DNA of 21,550 nucleotides, taken from the NCBI GenBank assembly GCA_013288145.1, contig JABDCJ010000019.1, forward strand, positions 1 to 21,550, given 5' to 3'. Positions 7,957-16,353 of the stretch are shown here, one piece after another. Within the stretch, counting starts at the first letter, position 1; every line of letters starts with the position of its first letter. A model generated the notes under the pieces. That model searched no databases. It was not told where the DNA came from and saw only the letters and a program-made list of their open reading frames with translations. The DNA is from Nitrososphaerota archaeon (GTDB lineage: Archaea; Thermoproteota; Nitrososphaeria; Nitrososphaerales; CADDZS01). Made by a program: the position numbers and the translations under genes.

Positions 7957-9408
7957 TTGGCAGAAAATAGCGATCTTGTTTCCCTTGCGGTAGATTTGGC
8001 GAGGCAAGGTGGATGCGAGTATTCTGAAGCGAGGTTCCAGCGTACAACTGACTTGACATGTTTTCTTCGCAACGGTGCACCAGAACCTGCAGCAGTCTCG
8101 GATGCGGAGGGAATTGGCGTTCGGGTGATTTTCGAAGGTGCCCTTGCGTTTGGCGCAACCAATCTTGTGTCGAGGGAGACGGTAAAAGACCTGGTCGCTA
8201 GAATCGTTAAAAATGCAAGACGCGCGTCCGAAGGATTGAAGGACAAGGTCAAGTTCTCAAGAGAAAAAACTCATACTGCTAATTGGGGCGTCGACGAAAA
8301 AAAGAAGCTCGAAGACATCCAAGCGGAGACGCTCATCAGTTTTTTGAAAGAAGTGGACAAGTCCATCCCTCCTTCAGTTTCAGACGTTACCTTCCCCAAT
8401 AGAAATTTAATTGCATTCACTTCGGTCGATGAAAAACAGTATGAAAATTCTGACGGGTCGAAGATAAGCGGCCGAATTCCGCGAGTCGGCTATCTCGGTA
8501 TGCTAACCGGATTGTATGAGGGGAAACCTTCTACAGTTACGGTTCCGCCTGGCTATTCGGGATTGGGCGGGACAGGTGGCTGGGAATTAATTGAAGACCT
8601 TGAGCTAACTTCTCTTGTTCCATCGCAGCTCAAGGGAATAACCAGAGGAATTAGGGCGACTGCCAGGCCGCCCAACGACGAGGCGCTTTCTGTAATTCTG
8701 GGTCCGAATGTCGCGGGTCTTACCAGCCACGAGTCCTGTGGTCATCCAGGCGAAGCGGATAGAATCCTCGGCCGCGAAGGTGCGCAGGCTGGCGAATCCT
8801 TCCTAAAAGCAGACAAACTAGGAATGCAAATTGGAAGCGAGGAAGCGTTTGTCTCGGACGATCCGACGATACCGAACTCAATGGGATTCTACCTCTACGA
8901 TGATGAAGGAGTAAAGGCGAGAAAACGTCGTCTGATTACGGCTGGAAAGTTTACAGAATTTTTGCAAAACCGCGCGACCGCTGAAATTTTCGGGGTTGAA
9001 AGCAACGGTTCGTCCAGGGCTGTCCAGTTCGACCGCGAGCCGATAATCCGCATGGGGAACACGTTCATCGAACCGGGCGATTGGAACTTCGAGGAGATGC
9101 TGAAAGAAACGAAAAAGGGTGTCTACATCAAGAGCTTCATGGAGTGGAACATTGATGACAAGCGTTTGAATCAGAGATATGTCGGTCTTGAGGCTTACCG
9201 TATAGAAAATGGTGAACTTAAGGAGACTGTCAAAGATCCTGTTTTTGAAATTACGACGCCCAAATACTGGAGCAGCATTGACGCAAGAGCATCTGATTTG
9301 CAGTTTACTTGCGGGACATGTGGAAAGGGCGATCCGATGCAAGGTGCTCCGGTCTTTATCGGAGCTCCTCACATTAGGCTGAGCGGCGTTAGGGTGGGCG
9401 CGAGATGA
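7957..9408 (+). CDS. tldD: TldD metalloprotease
   Basis: TldD is the metal-binding, catalytic half of the TldD/TldE protease, which cleaves unfolded peptides and matures some modified peptides in bacteria. The 483-residue product carries the family HExxxH motif as H258-E-S-C-G-H262, followed by GEADRILGREG. The C-terminus FTCGTCGKGDPMQGAPVFIGAP matches the conserved closing segment of TldD. Translation starts at TTG 7957; an in-frame stop at 7936-7938 prevents extension and there is no upstream ATG. Its stop overlaps the start of tldE by four bases (ATGA), which implies coupled translation and assembly of the heterodimer. What it cuts in this organism cannot be read from the window, and no small precursor peptide is evident nearby. 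Confidence 0.94.
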   Translation: MAENSDLVSLAVDLARQGGCEYSEARFQRTTDLTCFLRNGAPEPAAVSDAEGIGVRVIFEGALAFGATNLVSRETVKDLVARIVKNARRASEGLKDKVKFSREKTHTANWGVDEKKKLEDIQAETLISFLKEVDKSIPPSVSDVTFPNRNLIAFTSVDEKQYENSDGSKISGRIPRVGYLGMLTGLYEGKPSTVTVPPGYSGLGGTGGWELIEDLELTSLVPSQLKGITRGIRATARPPNDEALSVILGPNVAGLTSHESCGHPGEADRILGREGAQAGESFLKADKLGMQIGSEEAFVSDDPTIPNSMGFYLYDDEGVKARKRRLITAGKFTEFLQNRATAEIFGVESNGSSRAVQFDREPIIRMGNTFIEPGDWNFEEMLKETKKGVYIKSFMEWNIDDKRLNQRYVGLEAYRIENGELKETVKDPVFEITTPKYWSSIDARASDLQFTCGTCGKGDPMQGAPVFIGAPHIRLSGVRVGAR

Positions 9409-10751
9409 TGGCGGAAGCTAAGAGGCAGGAGCAGATCGCTCAATTCGCACTTGAGCGCGCGAAAAAACTAGGATGCGACGATGTTTCCATAGTGTGCTCT
9501 CTATCGAACGAAAACCAAGTCCGTTTTGCAAACAATTCGATAACGCTTGTGAACAGCGTCAGAAATCTTACTCTTGACGTTTATCTTTCAGTCGCTAAGA
9601 AAAGAATTCTGGGTTCGACCTACAATCCTACTGAGAGAGGAATCGAGCGCTTTTTGGAAAATCTCGTTCGTTCCTGCAGGGCGCTCCCGGAAAGCGAAGA
9701 CTATGTTCCTCTACCGAAGGGTCCATTTACGTACAATCCACAACACGCAAACTATGATCCAAATGTTGTAGACGCTCCCTTTGTAGAATATGCAAGAGAG
9801 GCAGTGGACACGTCTCTATCGGCCGGCGCGGTCCGCGCGAGTGGATCGCTAAATTCCGATTCGACCGATCTTTACATCGTGACCTCGGCTGGTGCAAGTG
9901 GTTCAGACAAAGTCTCTCAGATTCTTCTAAATATTAGGGCGTTTGCAGACGACAATTCTTCCGGGCACGGGCTCTCTTGCAGCTCATACCTTTCGGGATT
10001 TCAACCTGCAAAAGCCGGCGAGCGAGCCGGAAATTATGCAAAGCGCTCTCTAAATTCTAAACCAATAATGGAAGGAGAATACAACATCGTTTTCTCGCCG
10101 ACAGTCGTTGCAAACATCATCCCCGTTGCGAGCTCAGCCTCTGCGTTTGCAATCGAGTCGGGCAACTCTTTTCTTACCGACAAACTCGGCCAAAAAATCG
10201 CTGTCGAACCACTGGATGTTCATGATTATGGAGTTTTCGAGCTAGGACTCGGAGGAAGGGTTTTTGACGACGAGGGTGTGCCGACTAGAGTAAACCACAT
10301 CCTGGAACACGGAATCTTCAAGACTATGCTGCACAATTCTTCTACCGCCAAAAAGTTCGGACAGGAACGTTCGACTGGAAACGCCGGAATATTCGCCCCG
10401 CGAGCTGCTACGATTGTGTTCTCCCACGGGGATTCTTCATTAGACGAAATGATTCGTGAGACCAAGGACGGCCTTTTCATTACCAACAATTGGTACACAA
10501 GATACCAAAATATCCGGGCAGGATCGTATTCTACGGTTCCCCGCGATGCGGCATTCAGAATAGAGTCCGGAGAAATCAAGGAACCTATAAGCGGTTTCCG
10601 AATCAGCGATTCGGTGCCGAGGCAGCTCGAAAACATCAGATTAATCGGAAGAGAAAGAGAGTGGATCAAGTGGTGGGAAGTCAGCACTCCGACCCTAGCT
10701 CCGGCGATGATGATCAGCAGCGTGCGTGTCACGCGTGCAGTTGGGAGCTAG
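9405..10751 (+). CDS. tldE: TldE (PmbA) partner subunit of TldD
   Basis: The 448-residue product belongs to the same superfamily as TldD but lacks HExxxH, as expected for TldE/PmbA, which has no metal site. Family features include the N-terminal FALERAKKLGCDDVSI, the central EYNIVFSPTVVANIIP, the VDDEGVPTR-like FDDEGVPTRVNHILEHG, and a C-terminal WWEVSTPTLAPAMMISSVRV. The first ATG at 9405 gives the 4-base overlap with tldD; the next codon is also ATG. The E1-alpha gene follows only 7 bases after the stop, so the three genes are probably one transcript. Confidence 0.93.
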   Translation: MMAEAKRQEQIAQFALERAKKLGCDDVSIVCSLSNENQVRFANNSITLVNSVRNLTLDVYLSVAKKRILGSTYNPTERGIERFLENLVRSCRALPESEDYVPLPKGPFTYNPQHANYDPNVVDAPFVEYAREAVDTSLSAGAVRASGSLNSDSTDLYIVTSAGASGSDKVSQILLNIRAFADDNSSGHGLSCSSYLSGFQPAKAGERAGNYAKRSLNSKPIMEGEYNIVFSPTVVANIIPVASSASAFAIESGNSFLTDKLGQKIAVEPLDVHDYGVFELGLGGRVFDDEGVPTRVNHILEHGIFKTMLHNSSTAKKFGQERSTGNAGIFAPRAATIVFSHGDSSLDEMIRETKDGLFITNNWYTRYQNIRAGSYSTVPRDAAFRIESGEIKEPISGFRISDSVPRQLENIRLIGREREWIKWWEVSTPTLAPAMMISSVRVTRAVGS

Positions 10752-10758
10752 TTAGAGC

Positions 10759-11850
10759 ATGCAGAATACTGAACAAAGTGCAGAATCCCAAACTGGGTTG
10801 TTTCAAATTCTCCGACCTGACGGCTCTCTTTCAATCTCTTCGTCGCCAATAACAGGTAGCGCCCTTCTAGAGGCTTATGCGAAAATGCTTCTCACCCGAG
10901 TCTTGGACGAGAAACTGATCGCGCTCCAGCGTCAGGGGCGAATGGGAACTTATGTCTCCTGCTCGGGTCAGGAAGCAACTCAGGTTGGAAGCATGATTGC
11001 CCTAAAAGAAACGGACTGGGTGTTTCCGATGTATCGAGATCTAGGAATCGTGATCCAGCGTGACGTTCCACTCAATCTGGTTTTGAACAAGCTCTTCGGC
11101 AATGGGGAAGATGAATCGCTGGGAAGAGACCTCCCCAACTCTTTTGGCTGGCGAAAACAGAGAATATTCAATCTCGCTGCGCCAATAGGCAGTCATTTAC
11201 AGGTTGCCGTGGGTTTTGCCATGGCTGCAAGTTTCAGGGCCGACGAGGCGGTGACCCTTTCCATTTTTGGAGACGGAGCTACATCTTCTGGAGAGTTTCA
11301 CGTCAGCATGAACTTTGCAGGCGTCTACAAGGCCCAGACCGTATTTCTTTGCGAAAATAATCAATACGCCATATCCGTCCCCGTGACGAGACAAACAGCT
11401 TCCAAAAGTATCGCGATCAAGGCAAGAGCTTACGGGTTCGAGGGGGTCAGGGTTGACGGGAACGATCTGCTGGCGGTCATTTCTGTAACCCGCGATGCAG
11501 TAGAAAAAGCAAGGCGTGGCGACGGCCCTACATTGATCGAGTGCGTTACTTACAGGCTCGGTGCACACAGCACATCCGACGACTGGAAAAAATACCGGAC
11601 TTTAGATGAGGTCGAGGAATGGAAGAGAAAGGATCCTCTGATCCGGTTGCGACTGTATCTCCTAAAACAGGGACAGTTGACTGAATCAGCGGACGAAAAA
11701 TTGAGGAAAGAACTCGAATCAAAAGTAAACGAAGGAATCTCTATGGCTGAAAAAATTCCTCCGCCTCCAATTGAATCGATGATCACTAATGTATACGCAA
11801 AAGTGCCTCAGAGCCTAAATCTTCAGTTGAAAGATGATCTCCGCGCCTAG
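10759..11850 (+). CDS. 2-oxoacid dehydrogenase E1 component, alpha subunit
   Basis: E1-alpha binds thiamine diphosphate and, with E1-beta, decarboxylates pyruvate or branched-chain 2-oxoacids in the dehydrogenase complex. The 363-residue product has the thiamine diphosphate motif FGDGATSSGEFHVSMNFAG (GDG at 171-173) closing with ENN near 197. It also has WVFPMYRD, LAAPIGSHLQVAVGFAMA and TYRLGAHSTSDD. The PIGSH segment is closer to the branched-chain type than to pyruvate dehydrogenase, but substrate assignment is uncertain. The beta subunit normally follows directly; here it is replaced by a convergent aminotransferase, so no E1-beta, E2 or E3 is in this window. The stop shares a CTAG with the stop of that neighbour. 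Confidence 0.92.
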   Translation: MQNTEQSAESQTGLFQILRPDGSLSISSSPITGSALLEAYAKMLLTRVLDEKLIALQRQGRMGTYVSCSGQEATQVGSMIALKETDWVFPMYRDLGIVIQRDVPLNLVLNKLFGNGEDESLGRDLPNSFGWRKQRIFNLAAPIGSHLQVAVGFAMAASFRADEAVTLSIFGDGATSSGEFHVSMNFAGVYKAQTVFLCENNQYAISVPVTRQTASKSIAIKARAYGFEGVRVDGNDLLAVISVTRDAVEKARRGDGPTLIECVTYRLGAHSTSDDWKKYRTLDEVEEWKRKDPLIRLRLYLLKQGQLTESADEKLRKELESKVNEGISMAEKIPPPPIESMITNVYAKVPQSLNLQLKDDLRA

Positions 11851-13028
11851 AGAACTTTGCGTATTCTCTCAAGAGCTGCCTGAATGTTTTCCAGAGAGTT
11901 TGCGTAAGCGAGTCTCAGGTACGACTCTCCTTGCGAGCCAAACGAGGATCCTGGCACTACTGCGACATGGCCCTTTTCCACGATTTTCATTGCTAGGGCA
12001 TGGGAACCCATTCCTGTTCCGCTGATATTCGGAAAGGCATAGAACGCTCCGTTAGGAAGCGCGCATCTGAATCCTGGGAGATCGTTCAGTCCCTTGACCA
12101 GCACTTCGCGTCTCTTTGCAAACGCGGATATCATGGTAGCAACCGAATCCTGCGGTCCAGTCAGTGCTTCCAGTGCGGCGTATTGCGCGATAGTCGAAAC
12201 GCACGAACTTTCTGCGGCGTTTATTTTCGACATTGCGGTGGAGATAGGTTCTGGAGCGGCAGCGTAGCCCAATCTCCATCCCGTCATGGCATACGTCTTT
12301 GAAAAAGCGTTGATCGTAACGGTTCGCTCTTTCATCTCCGGCAGGCTTGCTATGCTTACATGTTCGTTTCTTGAAGAGCCGTCATTGTAGAGGAATTTCT
12401 CATATACTTCGTCAGATATCACGAAGAGATTTCTCTCGATTGCAAAATCCGCAATTTCCTTCAGATTGGATCTAGCAAGAATTGCACCAGTCGGATTGCT
12501 GGGAGTATTGATCAGCATGGCCTTCGTTTTTGGAGTCAGCAATTTTTCAACGGACTCTTTGTTGAAGGAATAACCCTCTGCTTCAACTAACGGGTAAGGC
12601 TTTGGTGTCGCCCCAACGATGTTGACTGCGTGCGAGTAAGTCGCCCAGCCTGGGTTTGGAACAAGAACTTCGTCTCCAACATCAACCGTCGAAAGAAAAG
12701 CGAGGTTTATGGCGGAAGTTGCACCGGCAGCTACAGTGATCTCTTTTGTTGGATCGTAGCTCACGCCGTTTTCTCTGGCATATTTTGCTGAAATGGCATT
12801 TCGTAATTCCGGAAGTCCAGCGCTAGAAGTATATTTTGTCTTCCCGCTTGTAATTGCCTTAATTGCAGCTTCTCTGATATTCTCCGGAGTATCAAAGTCT
12901 GGCTCGCCAAACTCCAGCCTGATTACATCTGGAATCTTTTGCGCCTTTTCAAAAATCTCCCTGATGCCGGATAGACCGAGCTTCATCGATCTCTGTGAGG
13001 GTCCAAGGCTCACTGTTTCGGTTTCCAT
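11847..13028 (-). CDS. aspartate-type aminotransferase (class I, subgroup I-gamma-like)
   Basis: The 393-residue fold-type I aminotransferase shows LEFGEPDFDTP, KYTSSAGLPELRNAI, NTPSNPTGAIL, VISDEVYEKFLY and NAFSKTYAMTGWRLGY, where K244 is the PLP lysine. YLRLAYANS near the C-terminus holds the carboxylate-binding arginine. This pattern is that of thermophilic and archaeal aspartate aminotransferases. Aspartate or another acidic or aromatic amino acid is the likely substrate. The ATG at 13028 starts it. A TATA-like TTAAAT about 34 bases upstream could serve it, although the AbrB gene lies only 43 bases upstream on the same strand. Confidence 0.93.
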   Translation of the reverse strand: METETVSLGPSQRSMKLGLSGIREIFEKAQKIPDVIRLEFGEPDFDTPENIREAAIKAITSGKTKYTSSAGLPELRNAISAKYARENGVSYDPTKEITVAAGATSAINLAFLSTVDVGDEVLVPNPGWATYSHAVNIVGATPKPYPLVEAEGYSFNKESVEKLLTPKTKAMLINTPSNPTGAILARSNLKEIADFAIERNLFVISDEVYEKFLYNDGSSRNEHVSIASLPEMKERTVTINAFSKTYAMTGWRLGYAAAPEPISTAMSKINAAESSCVSTIAQYAALEALTGPQDSVATMISAFAKRREVLVKGLNDLPGFRCALPNGAFYAFPNISGTGMGSHALAMKIVEKGHVAVVPGSSFGSQGESYLRLAYANSLENIQAALERIRKVL

Positions 13029-13071
13029 TTCAGAAAACTGGTGGGCCTTTCTGCCAATTTAACGAATGCGT

Positions 13072-13347
13072 TTACTTGTAGTCTGAAATAACCGGCTGGA
13101 GGATGATGACGATTTCTCTTTTTTGCCTATCCAATCTTATGACGACCGGCTGCCCGTCTGAAATCCTCAAACTGTCTCGAATCTGCTTCGGAATTGTCAA
13201 TCTGCCCTGTGTTGAGACCTTGATGTGCTTTTCCAAACTGGACGCGCCATTTCCCCTTTGGAAGAACTGGGCAATCGAAAGGTATTGAGATTTTCGAAGT
13301 CGGCCACCATATTTCATTGATTCTGGAAACTGATCCAGCATCCACAA
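13072..13347 (-). CDS. AbrB/SpoVT-type DNA-binding regulator
   Basis: The swapped-hairpin AbrB fold is visible as KHIKVSTQGRLTIPKQIR followed by LRISDGQPVVIRLDRQKREIVII. These small beta-rich proteins dimerise to bind DNA and act as transition regulators or antitoxins. The longest version is 91 residues from TTG 13347; ATG codons at 13341 and 13317 are alternatives. The minus-strand AT-rich GAAATAAT at about 13350-13358 would favour the start at 13317. The N-terminal 40 residues are basic and not part of the domain. No toxin gene is adjacent. It precedes the aminotransferase gene on the same strand and may regulate it or the divergent membrane gene. Confidence 0.85.
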   Translation of the reverse strand: MWMLDQFPESMKYGGRLRKSQYLSIAQFFQRGNGASSLEKHIKVSTQGRLTIPKQIRDSLRISDGQPVVIRLDRQKREIVIILQPVISDYK

Positions 13348-13421
13348 GGGATTATTTCGTTATCGTGGAAGTCGTCTTCAAGAAAGAAAAGGACTAGCGT
13401 AAAAAATGATATTGAGCCACG

Positions 13422-13427
13422 TTTATC
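13422..13427 (+). promoter_or_regulatory. TATA-like element before the small membrane gene
   Basis: TTTATC lies about 25 bases before the ATG at 13449, the spacing expected for a leaderless archaeal transcript. The GAGAGGAA at 13433-13440 could otherwise act as a weak ribosome binding site. Confidence 0.35.
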
Positions 13428-13448
13428 CTACCGAGAGGAATTACTAGA

Positions 13449-13808
13449 ATGTCTGCAATCGATGCTGCACTTGAGATGGTCGCGGTAGTTTTCCTACTCG
13501 CCGCAATGGTCTATGTTATGAAGTTGATTCAATTGACGGCGAACGCCGAGATCGTAGCTTTGAGCAAACCCAAGACTGTGTTTAGGTACATGTCGTTTGC
13601 TTTTGCCGCCTTACTACTTTCTCCTCTGATGGGCCTAGTTTCTGATATTTGGCATACGTTGCCGCTTATCAATGAAGTGAAAGATGTTCTTCTAATTCTC
13701 ACAGCTCTTTTCAGCACGGTTGCGATCTACACCGCTCTCTACTTCTATCGCCAGGCCCCGGAAAAGTCTCGACCGACAGTCAAGAATGCTGAAGAGATAA
13801 CGAACTAG
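13449..13808 (+). CDS. small membrane protein, three predicted helices, unknown function
   Basis: The family is not recognised. The 119-residue product has hydrophobic segments at about 6-26, 48-66 and 78-98, and a charged tail (about 101-119) with EKSRPTVKNAEEITN. Between helix 1 and 2 is a moderately charged loop. The ATG at 13449 is preceded by a TATA-like element, and 26 bases separate its stop from the next gene, so the two are probably co-transcribed. The neighbour resembles an archaeal signal-output domain, which raises the possibility of a membrane-linked sensing pair; this is speculative. It has no residues that suggest enzymatic activity. Confidence 0.72.
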   Translation: MSAIDAALEMVAVVFLLAAMVYVMKLIQLTANAEIVALSKPKTVFRYMSFAFAALLLSPLMGLVSDIWHTLPLINEVKDVLLILTALFSTVAIYTALYFYRQAPEKSRPTVKNAEEITN

Positions 13809-13834
13809 TATTCACTTCAAGTTCCTCCGGGCTG

Positions 13835-14248
13835 GTGAGCAAAGCCTTGCAGCGCGAGTCTGATCCCGCTCGACAGCCCGAGTCGGCCAAGAAAGATAGT
13901 TCTCCTACGGTACTCGACGCAGCTTCCAGGGCTGCCCTAAATCAGCAGGTCGCAAATGCAGTTACCAAAGGACTTGGCTACTTTGGTGGAGGTCCTGTAG
14001 TTGAATCGCTAGTTTACATCCTTGAATTAGAGCACTCTGTCGATCTGAACTCATTAGCCAACAACCTTGATGCTCTAAGAGCTGCCTTGCAAAAAATGTT
14101 TGGTGGCGCAGCGTACGTAATAGAAGGAAAGATCGCAGAATCACTTGCAAAACAGCTGGGTGTAGATCCGGATGGGAAAAAACTGGATGAACTTGTGAAA
14201 ATTTTGAGTAATAGAATCGAAGAGTTCATTCCAGCAGGAAATAAGTAA
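13835..14248 (+). CDS. NitrOD5-like small helical protein
   Basis: The 137-residue product starts at GTG 13835. The first 35 residues are polar and probably disordered. The rest is helical: GGGPVVESLVYILELEHSV, then LANNLDALRAALQKMFGGAAYVIEGKI and LAKQLGV. The order of a helix predicting an unstructured loop, then a dxxxLxxALxxxFGxgAxxIExxI pattern, resembles my recollection of the NitrOD5 output domain described for Thaumarchaeota signalling proteins. The match rests on recognition only and needs a profile search. No DNA-binding helix-turn-helix or receiver domain is present. Its gene follows the small membrane gene and ends 44 bases before the next small gene. Confidence 0.75.
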   Translation: MSKALQRESDPARQPESAKKDSSPTVLDAASRAALNQQVANAVTKGLGYFGGGPVVESLVYILELEHSVDLNSLANNLDALRAALQKMFGGAAYVIEGKIAESLAKQLGVDPDGKKLDELVKILSNRIEEFIPAGNK

Positions 14249-14277
14249 CTCAACAAAGAATCGCTAACGCTAGGCAA

Positions 14278-14287
14278 GTATATATTT
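14278..14287 (+). promoter_or_regulatory. strong TATA box GTATATATTT
   Basis: This is the clearest TATA box in the window. Its centre lies about 10 bases before the ATG at 14293 but about 31 bases before a TTG at 14314 in the same frame. Archaeal start sites lie about 25 bases downstream of the box, so the ATG would be excluded from the mRNA and the TTG is favoured as the true start. Confidence 0.55.
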
Positions 14288-14292
14288 GATCG

Positions 14293-14583
14293 ATGACCCC
14301 CCGCCCTTGCAATTTGCTCGACATTTCTTTTAGGTCTAACAAGCCAGGGAGCATCGTGGTCTACGCAGATGGCGTGGATGCAAGATTATTGCGCAAACTT
14401 ATTTCATCGCTTGGATCTGAAGAAAGAGTACAAAACGCCCTTATTCTGGCTGGGTTTATCTCAAAATTGGAAAAGAAAGGTGGAACCGTTTCGACTGCGA
14501 AGGCTAGGAGAGCTCGTGAAAGCTTTAATGACCTTGTCGGAATGCCGTTTCAGGAATTCCAGCGACTGACGGAAACCGTCTAA
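14293..14583 (+). CDS. small protein of unknown function
   Basis: The family is not recognised. The frame from ATG 14293 encodes 96 residues. The TATA box position instead supports TTG 14314, which gives 89 residues starting LLDISFRSNKPGSIVVYADG with Met at the first position. The N-terminal part has a strand-like GSIVVYADG followed by a helix ARLLRKLISSL. The C-terminal half is helical and basic (KLEKKGGTVSTAKARRARE). It has no cysteines for a metal site and no membrane helix. The stop overlaps by four bases the stop of the convergent minus-strand gene. Confidence 0.62.
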   Translation: MTPRPCNLLDISFRSNKPGSIVVYADGVDARLLRKLISSLGSEERVQNALILAGFISKLEKKGGTVSTAKARRARESFNDLVGMPFQEFQRLTETV

Positions 14584-14810
14584 GCGAAAATTTCGTCCGG
14601 GTCCTGCGCATCAATAATCTTGGACTCTCGCGAAGACTCTCTTAATATTCCAACAGTTATCATGGAAAAGCAGCCCAAGACGAGTAATCCCAGTGAGATG
14701 TAAAATCCGAAACCCTGAATCATTGAAAAAAGAACTGCAAGCAAGAATATGCCGGTTGAGATTACAACAAGGGCCATGGATGTTTGCCTGTGACTGGTTG
14801 ACAGCGCCAT
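14580..14810 (-). CDS. small two-helix membrane protein, unknown function
   Basis: The 76-residue product from ATG 14810 has a short polar N-terminus, two hydrophobic helices (about 12-33 and 36-56) and an acidic tail RESSRESKIIDAQDPDEIFA. An alternative frame over the same bases (14611-14877) was judged a shadow because it lacks any coherent pattern. The gene lies 88 bases downstream of the HD phosphohydrolase on the same strand and may share its transcript. No function can be suggested from sequence. Confidence 0.62.
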   Translation of the reverse strand: MALSTSHRQTSMALVVISTGIFLLAVLFSMIQGFGFYISLGLLVLGCFSMITVGILRESSRESKIIDAQDPDEIFA

Positions 14811-14898
14811 AAATCAGCTTTAACCGTTTCCGAACCCCCTGAATGATCGCATTCAAAAGCGTTGCTATAATGTCCAAAATATTGGCATGACTGCTCTC

Positions 14899-16284
14899 TC
14901 ACATTGAGACTTTACTCACGAAATCATCTTTCAATAACACTGATTCAGTTGCGCGTCTCACACTGTTTCGGCTTTCGGCAGTAGTGTATACTCTCATTAT
15001 ATCCATGTAACCCGCTATGGTACCTATCAGAGGCAACTCGCTAATACCAAGAGAGTACGAGTGAAGATGACTATTCCTTTTCCTTTTTCTGCCTAACTCA
15101 ATGTCTTGGCCGCCCTTAACTACTGTAATTTCTTTGAAGGACTCTCTCGCAGACGACACCGGGACGGACGGAGCTGTCGGAACATCGACCCAGACATCGC
15201 TCAGCTCAACACCGGCCCGTTCTGCTATTCGGGCCTCGAGAGTTTCACGAAAGCCACGCTGGTTAAAAATCGAGTTCAAAAAACTGTCGCGCATCTGCAC
15301 AGTCTGCTCGAACACGCACTTTAGCAACCTGCGACGCTGGTAATCTATTGCAAGTTTTTTTGCAAGCTTGAGTTCCCGATCTGATCCAGGGTCGATATTC
15401 ATTATCCTGTGAAGAGTAATTTCATCGGTAAGCGAGAGATAGTTTGGCAGGGATAGATCAGTCAGGTTTAGTACCTTGTCTGCAAGACTCATTGATTTGA
15501 TCAGCATCAGTTCCGCGGCTCTGACTGTCCGGTGAAAGTACACCGCACGGAACATCTCGTATCTCGAGATCATCAGAGCCTCAAAAGCAAAGACAGCCGC
15601 TTGAGAAATCGCAAGTCCCTGGTCCACTACCTGAAACGAATTGATGATTCGATGAACGTCAACCTTTCCGTACTCGACTCCCGTGAAGTAAGAATCCCGG
15701 AGCAAATAGTCCATGATATCAACGGAGAGCCCTCCTCCGATCACATCATTCATGAAACGGCGTTCTCGCCTCGACTTTCCAACGGCGAGCTCACTTATCT
15801 CAGGTTTCGAAAAACCGTGCGAGGAAATAATGTCGCCGATTTCTGTCTCTCGAATGATCCTCTGACTCAGATCCTCGTGCGTTACATCCGTCTTCTGTGC
15901 AAGAACCTCTTCGAACATGTGGCTGAAGGGACCGTGTCCAACATCGTGCAGTAAGGCGGCGATTCTCAGTTTTAGCGTCGAATCTCTTTCAAACCCGAAT
16001 CTCCTAGACTCGAGTACGTTTCCCACTCGCCCGGCGAGAAACATGCAGCCGATTACGTGCTCAAACCTTGAATGCTGCCCGCCCGGATACACCAGATGGC
16101 AGCCAGCAAGCTGGCGGATTCGCCGCAGGCGTTGTAACGTTGAAGTATCAATCAATTCGCGCTCCAGCGCATTTGCATAAATGTAGCCATGAATCGGGTC
16201 GCGGATCTCTGCGCTGGTACTCAGATTATTGCTCTGGTAGACTCTTTTGGGGCGATCGACAGGTTTCTTGCTTTTGCGCGGCAC
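14899..16284 (-). CDS. HD-domain phosphohydrolase, SAMHD1/dGTPase-like
   Basis: The 461-residue product has an N-terminal DPIHGYI segment and a complete HD metal site: SRFEH (H76), LLHDVGHGPFSH (H113, D114) and SVDIMDYLLRDS (D189 or D192). This is the arrangement of SAMHD1-like and YdhJ-like HD proteins, of which some hydrolyse dNTPs. A dNTP triphosphohydrolase or other nucleotide phosphohydrolase role is inferred from family. The C-terminal 130 residues (after about 330) include AGVELSDVWVDVPTAPS, also typical of this group. It starts at GTG 16284; a stop at 16303-16305 prevents extension. It is divergent from the AN1-like gene, with a palindrome between them. Confidence 0.9.
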   Translation of the reverse strand: MPRKSKKPVDRPKRVYQSNNLSTSAEIRDPIHGYIYANALERELIDTSTLQRLRRIRQLAGCHLVYPGGQHSRFEHVIGCMFLAGRVGNVLESRRFGFERDSTLKLRIAALLHDVGHGPFSHMFEEVLAQKTDVTHEDLSQRIIRETEIGDIISSHGFSKPEISELAVGKSRRERRFMNDVIGGGLSVDIMDYLLRDSYFTGVEYGKVDVHRIINSFQVVDQGLAISQAAVFAFEALMISRYEMFRAVYFHRTVRAAELMLIKSMSLADKVLNLTDLSLPNYLSLTDEITLHRIMNIDPGSDRELKLAKKLAIDYQRRRLLKCVFEQTVQMRDSFLNSIFNQRGFRETLEARIAERAGVELSDVWVDVPTAPSVPVSSARESFKEITVVKGGQDIELGRKRKRNSHLHSYSLGISELPLIGTIAGYMDIMRVYTTAESRNSVRRATESVLLKDDFVSKVSM

Positions 16285-16353
16285 GGCAGTATCCTTGTTA
16301 TTTCAAGCGTTCCATCGAATCCTATTTGTCTTTCTGTCAAAGTGAAGCGTTTG

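Noticed and set aside
14611..14877. Minus-strand frame starting at ATG 14877 overlapping the small membrane gene
   Set aside because: It lacks a coherent fold pattern; the overlapping 76-residue frame has two clean membrane helices and is favoured.
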